64,000 nucleotides of DNA, from the NCBI RefSeq assembly GCF_025200715.1, contig NZ_CP104144.1:2418001-2482000 (forward strand), written 5' to 3'. Source of the stretch: Rhizobium sullae (GTDB lineage: Bacteria; Pseudomonadota; Alphaproteobacteria; Rhizobiales; Rhizobiaceae). Position 1 is the stretch's first letter. Every line of letters begins with the position of its first letter. The notes beneath the pieces were generated by a model. That model searched no databases. It was not told where the DNA came from and saw only the letters and a list, made by a program, of their open reading frames with translations. Shown here piece by piece: positions 25,353 through 34,637 of this stretch. The translations under genes and the position numbers were made by a program.

Positions 25353-26714
25353 TCAGCTCCAGGTGCGATCCCAGGAATACTCATCGTCCCAGTGATCCGT
25401 AGGCTGCCAGATGCCGGCGACGCCCGGCTGCAGATGCATCGAGATCACCTCGTCGACGACGTCGTCGATCCCAAGGCCCGGCTTGTCCGAAACAGTGATG
25501 AAGCCGTCCTTTACTAGCGGCTTGGGAAGGCCCGTGACGATATCGTCCCACCAGTCGACATCGGCAGAATGGTATTCAAGCGCCATGAAATTCTCGGTCG
25601 CGGTCGCAACATGTGCCGCGGCCATTGCGGCGATTGGACTTTCCGCCATGTGGATAGCCATCGCGACACCGCGGTCTTGCGCCATGTCGCCGATCTTCTT
25701 GGTCTCGAGGATGCCTCCGCTGGTGAGCAGGTCCGGGTGGATAACGGAGACGCCGCCGCTGTTAAGCAGGGGCTCGAAGCCCTCCTTGAGGTAGATGTCC
25801 TCGCCAGTGCAGATCGGCACCGTCGTTGCGTCCTGCAGTTGCCGGTACTGCTGCGTATACTGCCATGGGATCACATCCTCGAGCCAGGCTGGCACGTATT
25901 TTTCAATTCGCCTTGCGAGGCGAATGCCGTTCTGCATCGAGATATGGCCGATATGGTCGATCGCGAGCGGCACATCCATGCCGATGACTTCACGAACCTC
26001 GGCGATGTACTGCTCAAGCAGGTCGAGGCCCTTGTCGGAAAAGTGAAGGCCGGTAAACGGATGCTGGACATTATGCAAATCATACGAAGCGTTGCGGGCA
26101 CGCCGCTCTTCAATCGTCTTCAGCGGTCCGCGATAAGGACGGTTGTGGTATCCTTCGAGTGAGCCGGCAGGAAACACGACCGCGCCGGGGACGTCCGCGA
26201 TCTGCATCAGTCCGAGATCCATCTTCAGGAAGGTGAAACCGAGCTCCATGCGCTGCTTGAGGCGCCTCCCCGTCTCGGTGCCGCTCGGCACGGTGGCGTC
26301 CGTATCGCAGTAGACGCGCACTTTCTCGCGGAAGCGGCCACCGAGCATCTGGTAGATGGGGACGCTATAGGCCTTGCCGGCAAGATCCCACAATGCGATT
26401 TCAACCGCCGAGACGCCGCCGCCTTGGCGGCCGTGTCCGCCGAACTGTTTGATCCTACGAAACAGCCGATCGATGTCGCAAGGGTTCTCGCCAAGCAACC
26501 GGCTCTTCAGCATCAGCGCATAGGTGGCGCTGGCACCGTCGCGCACCTCGCCAAGCCCAACGATGCCCTGATTGGTGTAAATCTTGAGTAACGCCGAGGT
26601 GAACGGCGCGCCATCAATTTCGGCGACCCGCATGTCGGTGATGCGGAGGTCAGACGGCCTGGAACGCGTATTCACCCGATTGAGCGCCTCGTCGGCTCCA
26701 TCTGCCTCTAGCAT
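25353..26714 (-). CDS. Enolase-superfamily dehydratase (MR/MLE group), B
   Basis: This 453-residue member is longer than usual because of insertions after residue 180. Metal ligands are visible at LAIDHIGH (Asp), AWLEDV (Glu) and ICTGEDIY (Glu); a Lys strand TFLKMDLGL and a late AIHMAESP His complete the site. The N-terminal domain includes [19 protein letters not shown] took ATG 26714, which follows GAGGATC; an upstream in-frame start at 26753 adds 13 weakly coding codons. The long C-terminal tail [18 protein letters not shown] is acidic and Trp-rich. It lies between two paralogues; its substrate is unknown. Confidence 0.87.
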   Translation of the reverse strand: MLEADGADEALNRVNTRSRPSDLRITDMRVAEIDGAPFTSALLKIYTNQGIVGLGEVRDGASATYALMLKSRLLGENPCDIDRLFRRIKQFGGHGRQGGGVSAVEIALWDLAGKAYSVPIYQMLGGRFREKVRVYCDTDATVPSGTETGRRLKQRMELGFTFLKMDLGLMQIADVPGAVVFPAGSLEGYHNRPYRGPLKTIEERRARNASYDLHNVQHPFTGLHFSDKGLDLLEQYIAEVREVIGMDVPLAIDHIGHISMQNGIRLARRIEKYVPAWLEDVIPWQYTQQYRQLQDATTVPICTGEDIYLKEGFEPLLNSGGVSVIHPDLLTSGGILETKKIGDMAQDRGVAMAIHMAESPIAAMAAAHVATATENFMALEYHSADVDWWDDIVTGLPKPLVKDGFITVSDKPGLGIDDVVDEVISMHLQPGVAGIWQPTDHWDDEYSWDRTWS

Positions 26715-26778
26715 GATTTGATCCTCGTTCTGATCGGTGGGACTCCTCGCCACACGCAGGCGCGGCGTAGAGCGTTGT

Positions 26779-27945
26779 CTAGTCCAGTTCTATCTCGTGG
26801 TTTTGAAGGTAGTCGCGGTTCATTTCGATGCCGAGGCCAGGCTTTGACGCAAGCTTGAGGCTGCCGTTCGAGACATCCAGTGGCCTGTCGATGAGCTCAT
26901 CATATTTGCCCAGGTTCCACTCCGACGTTTCAAGCTTGTAAAAGTTGGGAACGGTCATCATCACCTGCGCTCCCGCAACCACGTTGATCGGCCCTGCGGC
27001 GTCATGCGGGGAGACCGGGATGTAGTAAGCCTCGCATAGGGCAGAGATCTTCTTGAGTTCGGTGATGCCGCCGGTCCAAGTGACATCCGGCATGATGTAA
27101 TCAGCTAGCCTGTTTTCGAGCACCGGCACGAAATCCCATTTCGTATGGCCGCGCTCGCCCCAAGAGATGGCGGCGCTGACCTTCTCACGGACCTGTCTGA
27201 GAGCGTTGAGGCTCTCCGGCGGACAGGGCTCCTCGAACCAGTCGATCTGACCAGCTTCCTCGAGGCTCCGACAAAGGCGAATGGCGGTTGGAACGTCGAA
27301 CCGGCCATGCGCATCGATGAGGATGTCGACATCAGCGCCCGCCGTTTCGCGGATCAGAGCCGTGAGTTCGGCGGCTTCGCGCTCATCCTTGCGGGTCATG
27401 CTGCCATCGAGGTAGCCGTCCCGCTGTTCGCGAGGCTGTCCATCGGCGGTGCGGCCTTGGTGGGGGAAAGGATCGAACTTGAGTGCAGTGTGACCGGAAT
27501 CGACGATGTCTCGGATTTCCCTGACCACAGCCTCCTTACTGGTAAACTTGGCCTGGTTGGGGTGGGTGTAGAGCGCAATGTCATCACGTACCGCTCCACC
27601 CAACAGCTCGTATATTGGCTTGCCCAGGACTTTGCCTCGGATATCCCAAAGGGCTATGTCGATAGCACTGACGCATTCGACTGCAGCGCCGCGGCTGCCC
27701 ATGTAGGTGAAGCTTCGGAATATCTTGTGCCACAGATATTCGATACGCGCCGGGTCCTCGCCTTTCAGAGCGGCACCAATCTGCCGCAGGATCGTGCAGA
27801 GGGCGCGATTGGCGAGCCTTGTCGTCGTGGTGATCTCTCCCCAGCCGCTCACCCCCTCGTCGGTCGTCACTTCGACAAAGAGATATTCTCCCCAGTAAGA
27901 AGCATCAGACCTGATTAGCCACGGGCGAACGCTGGTGATTTTCAT
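26779..27945 (-). CDS. Galactonate-dehydratase-like enolase-superfamily protein, C
   Basis: This 388-residue protein carries the classical D-galactonate-dehydratase-type residues: TALKFDPF (Lys strand), [10 protein letters not shown] (Asp ligand and the adjacent His acid), [10 protein letters not shown] (Glu), SWGERGH (Glu) and [10 protein letters not shown] (second His). The N-terminal domain begins [15 protein letters not shown]. Of the four paralogues it is closest to the well-studied acid-sugar dehydratases that make 2-keto-3-deoxy acids. It is first after the regulator in the leftward operon. Confidence 0.88.
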   Translation of the reverse strand: MKITSVRPWLIRSDASYWGEYLFVEVTTDEGVSGWGEITTTTRLANRALCTILRQIGAALKGEDPARIEYLWHKIFRSFTYMGSRGAAVECVSAIDIALWDIRGKVLGKPIYELLGGAVRDDIALYTHPNQAKFTSKEAVVREIRDIVDSGHTALKFDPFPHQGRTADGQPREQRDGYLDGSMTRKDEREAAELTALIRETAGADVDILIDAHGRFDVPTAIRLCRSLEEAGQIDWFEEPCPPESLNALRQVREKVSAAISWGERGHTKWDFVPVLENRLADYIMPDVTWTGGITELKKISALCEAYYIPVSPHDAAGPINVVAGAQVMMTVPNFYKLETSEWNLGKYDELIDRPLDVSNGSLKLASKPGLGIEMNRDYLQNHEIELD

Positions 27946-27995
27946 CTCAACTGCCTTTTCTGAAGTGCTCGGGATAACAAGGTTTCAGGCGCGTC

Positions 27996-28706
27996 TTATC
28001 CCGCGCGAGCGGCGTTGCGCGCACGCATATGTTCAAGGATGTGCCGGCCGGAGCCCTCCACATGGCGAGCGATGAGTTCGGCCGCCTCGTTCGCATTTCC
28101 CGCCTTCACATGCGCGATGAGCTCGCGATGCTCGCTAAGGATTGCGGCACGCCGGGCGAGCGTGAAGTCAAAACGTCGGCTCACTGCTCGCAGCACTTCG
28201 CGATGCTTCCACCAAAGCTCGGCTGCATGGCGGTTGTAGTGCTTCTGGTACATCACAGTATGAAAGGCAGTGTCCAGCTCGCTGTGCCTGAAGGTGTCAG
28301 CGAAGTTGTTCTCTTCAATCAGGCCCTGAATGCGTTCGAGTTCAGCTATGTCCTCGACGGTGGCCATGCTTACGAACCATCGCGTCAGTGCCGGCTCGAT
28401 CAAGACTCCTATCTCGTAGATATCCCGAACAAAATCCTGATCTATGGGCCGGACGCGCGCTCCGCGGTTGGGAACGAAGGTGACAAAGCCCTCCCCGCGC
28501 AACAGTTGCAGAGCCTCGCGCACAGGGTTGGTCGAGGTGCCGTGGCGCCGGGCGAGATCGGTGACCACGAGCCGTTCGTTGGCAGCGAGCCGCCCCTCGA
28601 TGATGTCTTCCCGGATCAGTTGGTAGAGCGAGGCGCCCTGGCTGGATGCCCCGTCAGCGTCGATGCCCTCGGGTGGCTTCGCCCTAAAGTCGCTCGTATC
28701 GGTCAA
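27996..28706 (-). CDS. GntR family regulator (FCD domain)
   Basis: This protein of about 236 residues has an N-terminal winged helix (YQLIREDIIEGRLAANERL, then HGTSTNPVREALQLLRGEGFV) and an all-helical FCD effector domain with the expected Asp and His residues (EIGVLIEPALTRWF, HSELDTAFHTVMY, EHRELIAHVKAGN). FCD regulators commonly sense sugar acids or other carboxylates. I favour the TTG at 28706, preceded by GGGGAT; a TTG at 28718 is possible. It lies at the head of the dehydratase operon and divergent from the importer, so it probably represses both. Confidence 0.88.
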   Translation of the reverse strand: MTDTSDFRAKPPEGIDADGASSQGASLYQLIREDIIEGRLAANERLVVTDLARRHGTSTNPVREALQLLRGEGFVTFVPNRGARVRPIDQDFVRDIYEIGVLIEPALTRWFVSMATVEDIAELERIQGLIEENNFADTFRHSELDTAFHTVMYQKHYNRHAAELWWKHREVLRAVSRRFDFTLARRAAILSEHRELIAHVKAGNANEAAELIARHVEGSGRHILEHMRARNAARAG

Positions 28707-28914
28707 AACTATCCCCAATTAATACACATATTCCTCGCATATCACGCAAATCTCGCCCAAACAATGTACGATTTCCCCGATTGACAGGTGTTCGGCGATC
28801 TGAAAACGTATGATCTGCTCGAAGGAATACATTGACTGGGAGGTCCTGAGCCGTCGAGCAAAGACCGCTCGCCTTGGTGCAGAGCGGCATGGGAGAGAAA
28901 CCTGGAGGATACCT
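28707..28914. promoter_or_regulatory. Divergent control region of the sugar-acid cluster
   Basis: This is a 208-bp AT-rich spacer between the GntR gene and the binding-protein gene. It contains TTGACA at 28781-28786 and TATGAT at 28809-28814, but 22 bp apart, too far for a standard promoter. Operators are expected here from the gene arrangement; I cannot point to a convincing dyad. GGAGG just before 28915 is the ribosome site. Confidence 0.4.
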
Positions 28915-30393
28915 ATGACGAGGATTTCACTCGGAGGTGCCGTCCTGCGCGGCACTGTCTCCACTGCTTTGACGGTATCATTGATGTCTGCGTCTGCGCT
29001 GGGGGCGCCGGTCGACCTGAGCAAGTGGTCGCCGCAATATGTCCGCTCCATTGCCGGTACACAGGAATTTGACACGGCGGCTGATTGCGGCAAGGTCACC
29101 CCGCTTGACTACAAGGGCCGACTGACCTTCTGGTATCAGGGTGTGTTCGAGGGCGACCCCGACCTACTGCGCCAGTATTACAAGGATTTCTTCGCGACGT
29201 TCCGCAAGACCTACCCAAACATCCAGCTTGAGGAACAAGCCCTCACCTACAACGACCTCTTGGACAAGTTCCGGACCGCGCTCCTTGGCAATGCGGCTCC
29301 GATGGCGGTCCGCCTTCAAATCCTGGGTGGCACCGAGTTTGCTTCAAAGGGCTATCTGCAGCCTCTGAAACCGGAGGATGTAGGGTATTCGACCGAGGAC
29401 TTCTGGCCAGGAGCGATGAAAGCTGTAACCTGGGACGATGTGACCTACGGCATTCCAACCAACAACGAGACGATGGCGTTCATCTGGAACGCCGATATCT
29501 TCAAGCGTGCCGGCCTTGATCCCGACAAGGCCCCAGCAACCTGGGATGATGTCGTCAAGTATTCCAAGCAGATCCACGACAAGCTCGGCATTGCCGGTTA
29601 TGGTCTCGTGGCTCGCAAGAATGCAGGTAACACGCCCTACCGCTTCATGCCGCAGCTTTGGGCCTATGGCGGCGGTGTCTTCGACGAGGCTACCGCCGAG
29701 CCGACCTATAAGACGGTCGAGCTCGATAGCCCGCAAAGCAAGGCCGCATTGCAGGCCTCCTACGACATGTATGTACGCGACAAGTCGGTTCCGGTTTCGG
29801 CGCTTACCAATCAGCAGGCCGACAACCAGCCCCTCTTCCTGGCTGGCCAGCTCGGCATGATGATCTCCCATCCTTCGGATTACGACGTCATGCTCGACCT
29901 GCAGAAGAAGGCAACCGACACCGACAAGCAGAAGGCGCAGACCGTAATCGACAATATGCGCTACGGACTGATCCCGACTGGCCCCAACGGCAAACGTGCC
30001 GTGGTGTTTGGCGGCTCGAACATTCATATCCTGAAGCCGGAATATGTGGAGGGCGGCAAGGTAGACGAGCCGGCAGCGAAGGCCATCATCTGCATGTGGA
30101 CGAGCCCCGAATGGTCATTGAAGATGGCCTATGCAGGCTCAAACCCGGGAAACCTCAACGGCTTCAAGACCAAATGGATGAAGGAACGTCTGGACAGCAT
30201 CAAGTTCCTTGATGTCACGACCTCGATGCTGCCATACGGCATCCCGTTCCCGGCATTGCCACAGTCCCCGGAGATCATGAACATCATAGTCCCGGACATG
30301 CTGCAGAATGCTCTGACTGGGGCCATGACGGTCGACCAGGCAGCCGACGACGCGGCCAAGAAGGTCAAAGAACTGATGGACGGTGGGCTCTAG
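28915..30393 (+). CDS. ABC transporter substrate-binding protein (family 1)
   Basis: This 492-residue exported protein starts MTRISLGGAVLRGTVSTALT, a signal peptide that ends near ALGA. The mature protein has PLDYKGRLTFWYQGVFEGD, TYGIPTNNETMAFIWNADIFKRAGLDPDKAPATWDD and AGYGLVARKNAGNTPYRFMPQLWAYGG, typical of CUT1 binding proteins; it is somewhat longer than average. ATG 28915 has GGAGGATAC in front. Given four sugar-acid dehydratases around it, the ligand is probably a sugar acid or a glycoside thereof (inference). Confidence 0.9.
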   Translation: MTRISLGGAVLRGTVSTALTVSLMSASALGAPVDLSKWSPQYVRSIAGTQEFDTAADCGKVTPLDYKGRLTFWYQGVFEGDPDLLRQYYKDFFATFRKTYPNIQLEEQALTYNDLLDKFRTALLGNAAPMAVRLQILGGTEFASKGYLQPLKPEDVGYSTEDFWPGAMKAVTWDDVTYGIPTNNETMAFIWNADIFKRAGLDPDKAPATWDDVVKYSKQIHDKLGIAGYGLVARKNAGNTPYRFMPQLWAYGGGVFDEATAEPTYKTVELDSPQSKAALQASYDMYVRDKSVPVSALTNQQADNQPLFLAGQLGMMISHPSDYDVMLDLQKKATDTDKQKAQTVIDNMRYGLIPTGPNGKRAVVFGGSNIHILKPEYVEGGKVDEPAAKAIICMWTSPEWSLKMAYAGSNPGNLNGFKTKWMKERLDSIKFLDVTTSMLPYGIPFPALPQSPEIMNIIVPDMLQNALTGAMTVDQAADDAAKKVKELMDGGL

Positions 30394-30411
30394 TTCAAGT
30401 CCGACGATCTG

Positions 30412-30438
30412 ACCGGCTGCGCATCGATTGCAGCCGGT
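30412..30438 (+). promoter_or_regulatory. Intercistronic hairpin after binding-protein gene
   Basis: ACCGGCTGC (30412-30420) and GCAGCCGGT (30430-30438) form a perfect 9-bp stem with a 9-base loop, 18 bp after the binding-protein stop. There is no long U-tract. It sits at the same place as the hairpin at 6341-6388 in the other importer operon and probably tunes relative amounts of binding protein and permeases. Confidence 0.65.
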
Positions 30439-30467
30439 TTCGTTCCCATGGATGAGGGCTCTGCACA

Positions 30468-31424
30468 GTGACGATCTTGACTGGAAAGGCCGAGGCTCCC
30501 CGAAGACTGCTTGTCAGATCCGGTGTGCTGCGAAAGACCTGGGATCATCGCGCCGACTACGCGTATGTGCTCCCTGCGATCGCAGTGATGCTGATCGTGA
30601 TAGCCTACCCTATCTACTACACGATTGAGCTGTCGTTCTTTAATACACCGCCTGGCCTGCAGCTTCGGGACAAGATTTTCGTCGGGCTCGACAACTACAC
30701 CGCCATCCTCAAAAGTCCGGTGTTCTGGACCGTCACCTCGAACACTCTTATCTGGACGATTGGATCGACGTTCGTCTCGTTTGTCCTGGGATTCGCCAGC
30801 GCTCTGGCGCTCCATCGTGACTTTGCCGGCCGCGCCATCCTGCGCGCCGTCCTGATCATTCCATGGGTCATCAGCGCGGTTGCCGCATCCTATATCTGGA
30901 AATGGATCTACCATTCGGACGTTGGGATCATTGGCGCGGTGCTGGTCAGCCTGGGATTGACCGACCGGCCGCCGAATTTCATCGACAGCGTGAGCACGGT
31001 GCTTCCCTCGCTGATCGTCGTCAATATCTGGCGAGAATTCCCGTTTGCCATGATCATGATGATGGCTGGGCTGCAGACGGTCCCCGACCAGTTGCTGCGC
31101 GCCGCAAAGGTCGACGGAGCGAATGCATGGCAGCGGTTCTGGCACGTCACCTTTCCACATGTAAGGAATGTCTCGACGGTGACGATCCTTTTGCTGGCAG
31201 TTGCCAACTTCAATTCGTTCATCATCCCCTGGATCATGACCGGCGGCGGGCCGTCGAACGCTTCTCATATCTGGATCACCCACATTTATGAACTCGCCTT
31301 TGGTCGCCAACGCTGGGGAGTGGCATCGGCCTACTCGGTGCTGCTGTTCTTAATCCTGATGTCGTTTGGCTACTTCTACGTCCGGGCGCTGAGCGGTAAC
31401 GAGCGGAAGGACGGAAGCGAATGA
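30468..31424 (+). CDS. ABC transporter permease (MalF-like)
   Basis: This 318-residue, six-helix inner-membrane protein has YVLPAIAVMLIVIAYPIYYT near residue 28 and the EAA loop LRAAKVDGANAWQRFWHVTFP near residue 210. The start is GTG 30468. A mini-frame from ATG 30448 ends in a TGA overlapping this GTG, the same arrangement as at 6488, suggesting re-initiation. The gene overlaps the next permease by 4 bp. It belongs to the importer with the binding protein at 28915 and the ATPase at 32322. Confidence 0.9.
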   Translation: MTILTGKAEAPRRLLVRSGVLRKTWDHRADYAYVLPAIAVMLIVIAYPIYYTIELSFFNTPPGLQLRDKIFVGLDNYTAILKSPVFWTVTSNTLIWTIGSTFVSFVLGFASALALHRDFAGRAILRAVLIIPWVISAVAASYIWKWIYHSDVGIIGAVLVSLGLTDRPPNFIDSVSTVLPSLIVVNIWREFPFAMIMMMAGLQTVPDQLLRAAKVDGANAWQRFWHVTFPHVRNVSTVTILLLAVANFNSFIIPWIMTGGGPSNASHIWITHIYELAFGRQRWGVASAYSVLLFLILMSFGYFYVRALSGNERKDGSE

Positions 31425-32311
31425 GCACGATTGCCGAGACTGCTCATCGAGGTCAGGCGCGTCGCCGTGTGCGCATCGATGGATGGCGGTGGGGTGGACG
31501 CATCTTCCTGCTCTTCATGCTGCTTTACACCACATTACCGATGATCTGGATGCTGATCACATCGATCAAGTCAGGCTTCGCTGCGTTGCAGTTCCCGCCG
31601 CAATGGTGGCCGGACCAACCCACCCTCGCGAGCTACCAAAAGCTGCTCGATCCGCAAAACAGCGTCGGCCAGGACTTCCTGCGCTTCTTCTGGAACAGCC
31701 TTTTTGTCTCCACCGCCACGACCGTCCTTTCGGTGATCGTGGCAGTTCCCGCGGCTTATGCGTTTTCACGCTTCACCTTTCCTGGCCGGAACTTTCTGTT
31801 CTTCGCCGTCTTGCTTCGGAACATGTTCCCGGCGGTGATCTTTCTCGTGCCGCTCTTCATCCTGATGCGCGCGATCGGGCTGGTGAACACGCATGGGTCG
31901 CTCATTCTCACCTACCTCACATTCGGACTGCCGCTGGCAATCTGGCTCCTCAAGGGCTTCTACGACAACATCCCGGTGCAACTCGAGCAGGCGGCGCGCA
32001 TCGACGGAGCGACACGGTTCCAGGCCTTTGTCCTAATCGTGATGCCGCTCTCGGCGCCAGGAATCATCGCCACGGCGATCTATTCCTTCATCGGCGCGTG
32101 GAACGAGTACATCTACGCCTACACCTTCCTCTCCAAGAACGACCAGTTGACGCTGCCGGTCGGCATCCAGCGCTTCTTCTCGGAAAATACGACGGACTTT
32201 CCGGGCTTGATGGCGGCCAGCTTTATGATGAGCGTGCCTGTCGTGGTCCTGTTCCTCGTCCTGCAACGATACTTCGTACGCGCCCTTACAGAAGGCGCAG
32301 TCAAACACTAG
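31421..32311 (+). CDS. ABC transporter permease (MalG-like)
   Basis: This 296-residue permease starts in the ATGA overlap with the upstream stop. It has a short basic N-terminus, the first membrane segment IFLLFMLLYTTLPMIWMLI, and the EAA loop LEQAARIDGATRFQAFVLIVMPLSAPG near residue 195. It pairs with the 30468 product. Only 10 bp separate it from the ATPase gene, so the operon is continuous. Confidence 0.9.
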   Translation: MSTIAETAHRGQARRRVRIDGWRWGGRIFLLFMLLYTTLPMIWMLITSIKSGFAALQFPPQWWPDQPTLASYQKLLDPQNSVGQDFLRFFWNSLFVSTATTVLSVIVAVPAAYAFSRFTFPGRNFLFFAVLLRNMFPAVIFLVPLFILMRAIGLVNTHGSLILTYLTFGLPLAIWLLKGFYDNIPVQLEQAARIDGATRFQAFVLIVMPLSAPGIIATAIYSFIGAWNEYIYAYTFLSKNDQLTLPVGIQRFFSENTTDFPGLMAASFMMSVPVVVLFLVLQRYFVRALTEGAVKH

Positions 32312-32321
32312 GGAGTTGCCG

Positions 32322-33419
32322 GTGGCCCACGTGGTCCTCAAAGATCTTGTCAAGACGTATGGCAGCTTCAAAGCTGTCAACGATGTTTCGCTGACGGTCA
32401 ATGACGGCGAATTCGTTGCCCTCGTCGGCCCTTCAGGCTGCGGCAAAACAACCACGCTCAATCTTGTAGCAGGGCTCATCCCCATCACATCTGGCGACAT
32501 CGTCATCGGCGACCGGGTGGTCAACGACCTCGACCCCAAGGACCGGGACATCGCAATGGTGTTCCAGAACTACGCGCTCTATCCGCAGAAATCGGTCTAC
32601 AAAAACCTGGCTTTCCCGCTGCAGATGCGCAAACTGCCAAGGGACGAGATCGACAAGAAGGTCAAGGAAGCAGCGCGCGTGCTCGACATGACGCAGCTGC
32701 TTGAGCGCAAGCCTCGCGAACTTTCGGGCGGGCAACAGCAGCGCGTGGCGCTGGGCCGTGCCCTCGTTCGCGATCCGGCGGTCTTCCTGATGGATGAACC
32801 ACTCTCCAACCTCGACGCAAAGCTGCGCGTGCAGATGCGGTCGGAGATCAAGCGTTTCCACCAGGACCTCAAGGCGACGATCATCTACGTGACGCACGAC
32901 CAGCTCGAAGCGGTAACCATGGCCGACAGGATGGCGGTGATGAACGGCGGCTACCTGCAGCAATACGATTCACCGGCGCAGGTCTTTGCCCATCCGGTGA
33001 ACATGTTCGTCGCCAGCTTCGTCGGCAGCCCGGCAATGAGCCTTGTTCCGCTGGAGGCATCAACGGAAAGCGGCAACACTGTTTTGACCAGCGCAGAGGG
33101 CTGGCGCCTCGAGCTTTCGCCAACCAACGCGCAGAAGGTCGCGAGGGCAACCACCAAGAAAGTCGTGCTCGGCGCACGTCACTCGACGATCAAGCTGCAC
33201 AAGAGTGCGGTGCCAGGCAGCATTCCTGCCAAGGCCTACACGGTGGAGCCGACCGGAGACGTCACCTTCGTTCAGGCGTTCCTGTCTGGCGCCATTGTCA
33301 ACGTCAGTGTGCCGCCGACCATTGCCGTCGCGCCCGACGAACAGATTTGGCTCGAGTTCGATCAGGAGCGGATGCATCTGTTCGACGGCGAAACAGAAAT
33401 GGCCCTCAAGGCCCACTGA
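32322..33419 (+). CDS. ABC transporter ATP-binding protein (UgpC/MalK type)
   Basis: This 365-residue ATPase has Walker A GPSGCGKTTTLN, Q-loop VFQNYALYPQK, signature [15 protein letters not shown], Walker B FLMDEPLSNLDA and switch VTHDQLEAV, followed by a TOBE-type C-terminal domain with VVLGARHST. The start is GTG 32322, seven bases after AGGGA; TTG 32316 is less likely. It completes this importer in the order binding protein, permease, permease, ATPase, unlike the split system at 5-9 kb. Confidence 0.9.
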   Translation: MAHVVLKDLVKTYGSFKAVNDVSLTVNDGEFVALVGPSGCGKTTTLNLVAGLIPITSGDIVIGDRVVNDLDPKDRDIAMVFQNYALYPQKSVYKNLAFPLQMRKLPRDEIDKKVKEAARVLDMTQLLERKPRELSGGQQQRVALGRALVRDPAVFLMDEPLSNLDAKLRVQMRSEIKRFHQDLKATIIYVTHDQLEAVTMADRMAVMNGGYLQQYDSPAQVFAHPVNMFVASFVGSPAMSLVPLEASTESGNTVLTSAEGWRLELSPTNAQKVARATTKKVVLGARHSTIKLHKSAVPGSIPAKAYTVEPTGDVTFVQAFLSGAIVNVSVPPTIAVAPDEQIWLEFDQERMHLFDGETEMALKAH

Positions 33420-33452
33420 GATAGAGCCGATGCGTGTGAAACGAGGGCGTGG

Positions 33453-34616
33453 ATGACTGCGAAGCTTAAAATCACGGCGATCAAGCCCTATCCCGTATGG
33501 GTGGGAACGCGCAACCAGATGCTGGTCAAGGTCGAGACCGACGATGGCATCTTCGGCTGGGGCGAGAGCGGCTTGAGCGGTAGGGAGAAGGCCGTGGCCG
33601 GCGCGATCGAGCACTATCGCGAGTTTCTCATCGGCCGCGACCCGATGCAGATTGGTCGGATCTGGCAAGAAGTTTATCGCAGCCAATACTTCGAAGGCGG
33701 GCGCGTCCTGCAGGCGGCGATTTCCGCCATCGACATTGCCCTGCATGACATCAAGGGCAAGGCGCTGGGGGTGCCGGCCTACGAACTGCTGGGCGGCAAG
33801 CAGCGCGACCGCATTCCTACCTTCGCCTCGACCGGTGACGAGGCCGAGGGCGATGTTGCTATCGAGCGAGCCCGCGAACTACGCGCACAGGGGTGGCAGG
33901 CGATCCGCTTCTTTCCCATCGGGCAAAACAGCAAGGACATCTTTGAGCCGCGGGAATCGATCGGCGCTACCGCAAGCATGCTAAACAAGGCGCGCGAGGC
34001 GCTGGGCGACGACGTCGTCCTCGGTATCGACTATCATCATCGCCTGTCGGTGGCAGAGGCGGCGAGCTTCTGTAACAAGCTCGGCCGTGGCGTGCTTGAT
34101 TTCCTCGAGGAGCCGATACGAGACGAGACACCGGAGGCCTACGAATCCTTACGCACGATGACCGACATCCCGTTCGCCATCGGCGAGGAATTTGCCAGCA
34201 AGTGGCAATTCCTGCCCTACATCGAGCGCGGCATCCATCAGTTCAACCGGCTCGATGTTTGCAATGTTGGCGGGCTCACTGAAGCGATGAAGGTGGCTGG
34301 CTGGAGCGAGGCACACTATGTGGACCTGATGCCGCACAATCCCCTTGGCCCAGTCTGCACGGCCGCGACTATCCATCTCGCCGCCGCGGTACCGAATTTC
34401 GCTTGGCTCGAGACCAGGGCGCCCGAAGCAAAACTGGGCTTCGATAATTCCGACTTCTTCCCCGTGCAACCGCGGCTCGATGGCCCCGACTATCCGGTCA
34501 GCGATCTGCCAGGGCTCGGCGTCGAGATCAACGAAGAGGCAGTCGAGGCGGAGAGCTTTCGTTTCTGGGAAGCGCCTCACCTGAAGCGCAGCGACGGTTC
34601 TGTCACAAACTGGTAG
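33453..34616 (+). CDS. Enolase-superfamily dehydratase (galactonate dehydratase-like), D
   Basis: This 387-residue protein has metal ligands at LGIDYHHRL (Asp, with His next to it), DFLEEPIRD (Glu) and AIGEEFASKW (Glu), and a late LMPHNPLGPVC His as in galactonate dehydratases. At the position of the usual catalytic Lys the strand reads AIRFFPIG, with Arg. It is encoded directly downstream of the transporter ATPase and followed by the RraA-like gene, so dehydration then cleavage of an imported sugar acid is a natural reading. Confidence 0.88.
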   Translation: MTAKLKITAIKPYPVWVGTRNQMLVKVETDDGIFGWGESGLSGREKAVAGAIEHYREFLIGRDPMQIGRIWQEVYRSQYFEGGRVLQAAISAIDIALHDIKGKALGVPAYELLGGKQRDRIPTFASTGDEAEGDVAIERARELRAQGWQAIRFFPIGQNSKDIFEPRESIGATASMLNKAREALGDDVVLGIDYHHRLSVAEAASFCNKLGRGVLDFLEEPIRDETPEAYESLRTMTDIPFAIGEEFASKWQFLPYIERGIHQFNRLDVCNVGGLTEAMKVAGWSEAHYVDLMPHNPLGPVCTAATIHLAAAVPNFAWLETRAPEAKLGFDNSDFFPVQPRLDGPDYPVSDLPGLGVEINEEAVEAESFRFWEAPHLKRSDGSVTNW

Positions 34617-34637
34617 TTTCATCCACCGGAGCCTAGA

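Noticed and set aside
28781..28814. TTGACA and TATGAT as a promoter of the binding-protein gene
   Set aside because: The gap is 22 bp, outside the range for sigma-70 promoters.
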